A stretch of 12,980 nt of DNA from the NCBI GenBank assembly GCA_034434895.1, contig DAOTYI010000196.1, positions 1 to 12,980 of the forward strand, in the 5' to 3' direction. The position numbers and the translations under genes were made by a program. Position 1 is the stretch's first letter; each line of letters opens with the position of its first letter. This document shows, one piece after another, positions 12,668-12,980 of the stretch. This DNA is from DAOTXL01 sp034434895 (GTDB taxonomy: Bacteria > Chloroflexota > Anaerolineae > JAAYZQ01). The notes under the pieces are model-generated. The model was not told where the DNA came from. It did no database searches and was given only the letters and a program-made list of their open reading frames with translations.

Positions 12668-12967
12668 CTAGCTCCCATAGATGGACAATTCGGGGCTCTC
12701 GGCCAGCCAGCGCGCCAGTGCCGGATCGGTGATCGGAATGACACCCCGCATCCGTTTGAGCGCCGCCCGTGCGATTTCGTCCCCTTCCGGAGTAAGAGGT
12801 GGCTCTACCGGCAATGCTTCCTGCACATCCTCCCGCGATTCCAACGCAAGCAATCTGGCAAACTCATCCCAGAGTTCGCCCCATTCCTCAAGATTGATGA
12901 CGGCCGCTTTTCGTTTGCCCGCGCTGTCTACCAGATATTGCACCCCTCTGAGTTCATCGGCAGCCAC
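12668..12967 (-). CDS. Phd/YefM-like antitoxin-like small protein
   Basis: The frame encodes 99 residues from the GTG at 12967 and is also open beyond it to the right edge, so a start outside the window is possible. The N-terminal part (ELRGVQYLVDSAGKRKAAVINLEEWGELWDEF) resembles the short beta-strand/helix N-terminus of Phd/YefM-type antitoxins and related small proteins, which bind DNA and a toxin. The C-terminal half (VEPPLTPEGDEIARAALKRMRGVIP) is charged and would be the toxin-binding part in that model. No toxin gene follows: downstream is a 352-base gap. If this is an antitoxin, its partner is either outside the window upstream or lost. I assign the family from general resemblance only. 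Confidence 0.5.
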   Translation of the reverse strand: MAADELRGVQYLVDSAGKRKAAVINLEEWGELWDEFARLLALESREDVQEALPVEPPLTPEGDEIARAALKRMRGVIPITDPALARWLAESPELSIYGS

Positions 12968-12980
12968 CTCGTTGCCGACT

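Overview
The window is 12,980 bases of GC-rich, gene-dense bacterial DNA. Several things suggest a Chloroflexota (Anaerolineae-like) genome: a RodZ-like protein with a Thr/Pro low-complexity tail, an HdrA/HdrD-like/Etf electron-transfer cluster, and many short palindromic intergenic repeats. The phylum is an inference from gene content and style. No 16S or other strong marker is present.

Left block, minus strand, about 1-3015. In transcription order it holds a geranylgeranyl-reductase-family flavoprotein (1825-2982), a small cupin (1421-1780), a THEP1-type NTPase (661-1209) and a RodZ-like HTH/membrane protein that runs off the left edge (628 to 1). The gaps hold heptamer tandem repeats (1794-1828, 3091-3125) and inverted-repeat elements (1226-1324, 3013-3089). 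A consensus promoter (TTGACA-17-TATAGT) starts the RodZ-like gene so close to its ATG that the mRNA is probably leaderless.

Central block, plus strand, 3206-4784. A second strong promoter (TTGACG-17-TACAAT), also almost directly abutting its ATG, drives two tandem ParA/MinD-type ATPases. No ParB gene accompanies them.

Right block, minus strand, 4793-12980. It reads from right to left. First comes a Phd/YefM-like antitoxin-like protein near the right edge (12668-12967). Next is a 352-base gap of hairpins and repeats, with a short stretch resembling the C-terminus of HdrA. Then follows an HdrC-HdrB fusion (HdrD/GlpC-like Fe-S protein, 11173-12315). A winged-helix nucleotidyltransferase plus HEPN pair (11098-10108) comes next, preceded by two 21-bp-spaced GGGTAC-A5-GTACCC palindromes. 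After it come HdrA (8123-10087), EtfB and EtfA, closed by a clear intrinsic terminator at 6246-6286. A long-form NfeD membrane protease follows with its own promoter, whose -35 box overlaps the terminator T-tract.

The main functional unit is the Hdr-Etf module. EtfAB would deliver electrons from an acyl-CoA or similar flavin dehydrogenase to HdrA and an HdrD-like Fe-S/CCG protein. The most notable feature is that a HEPN/nucleotidyltransferase module with its own apparent operator sits inside this operon.
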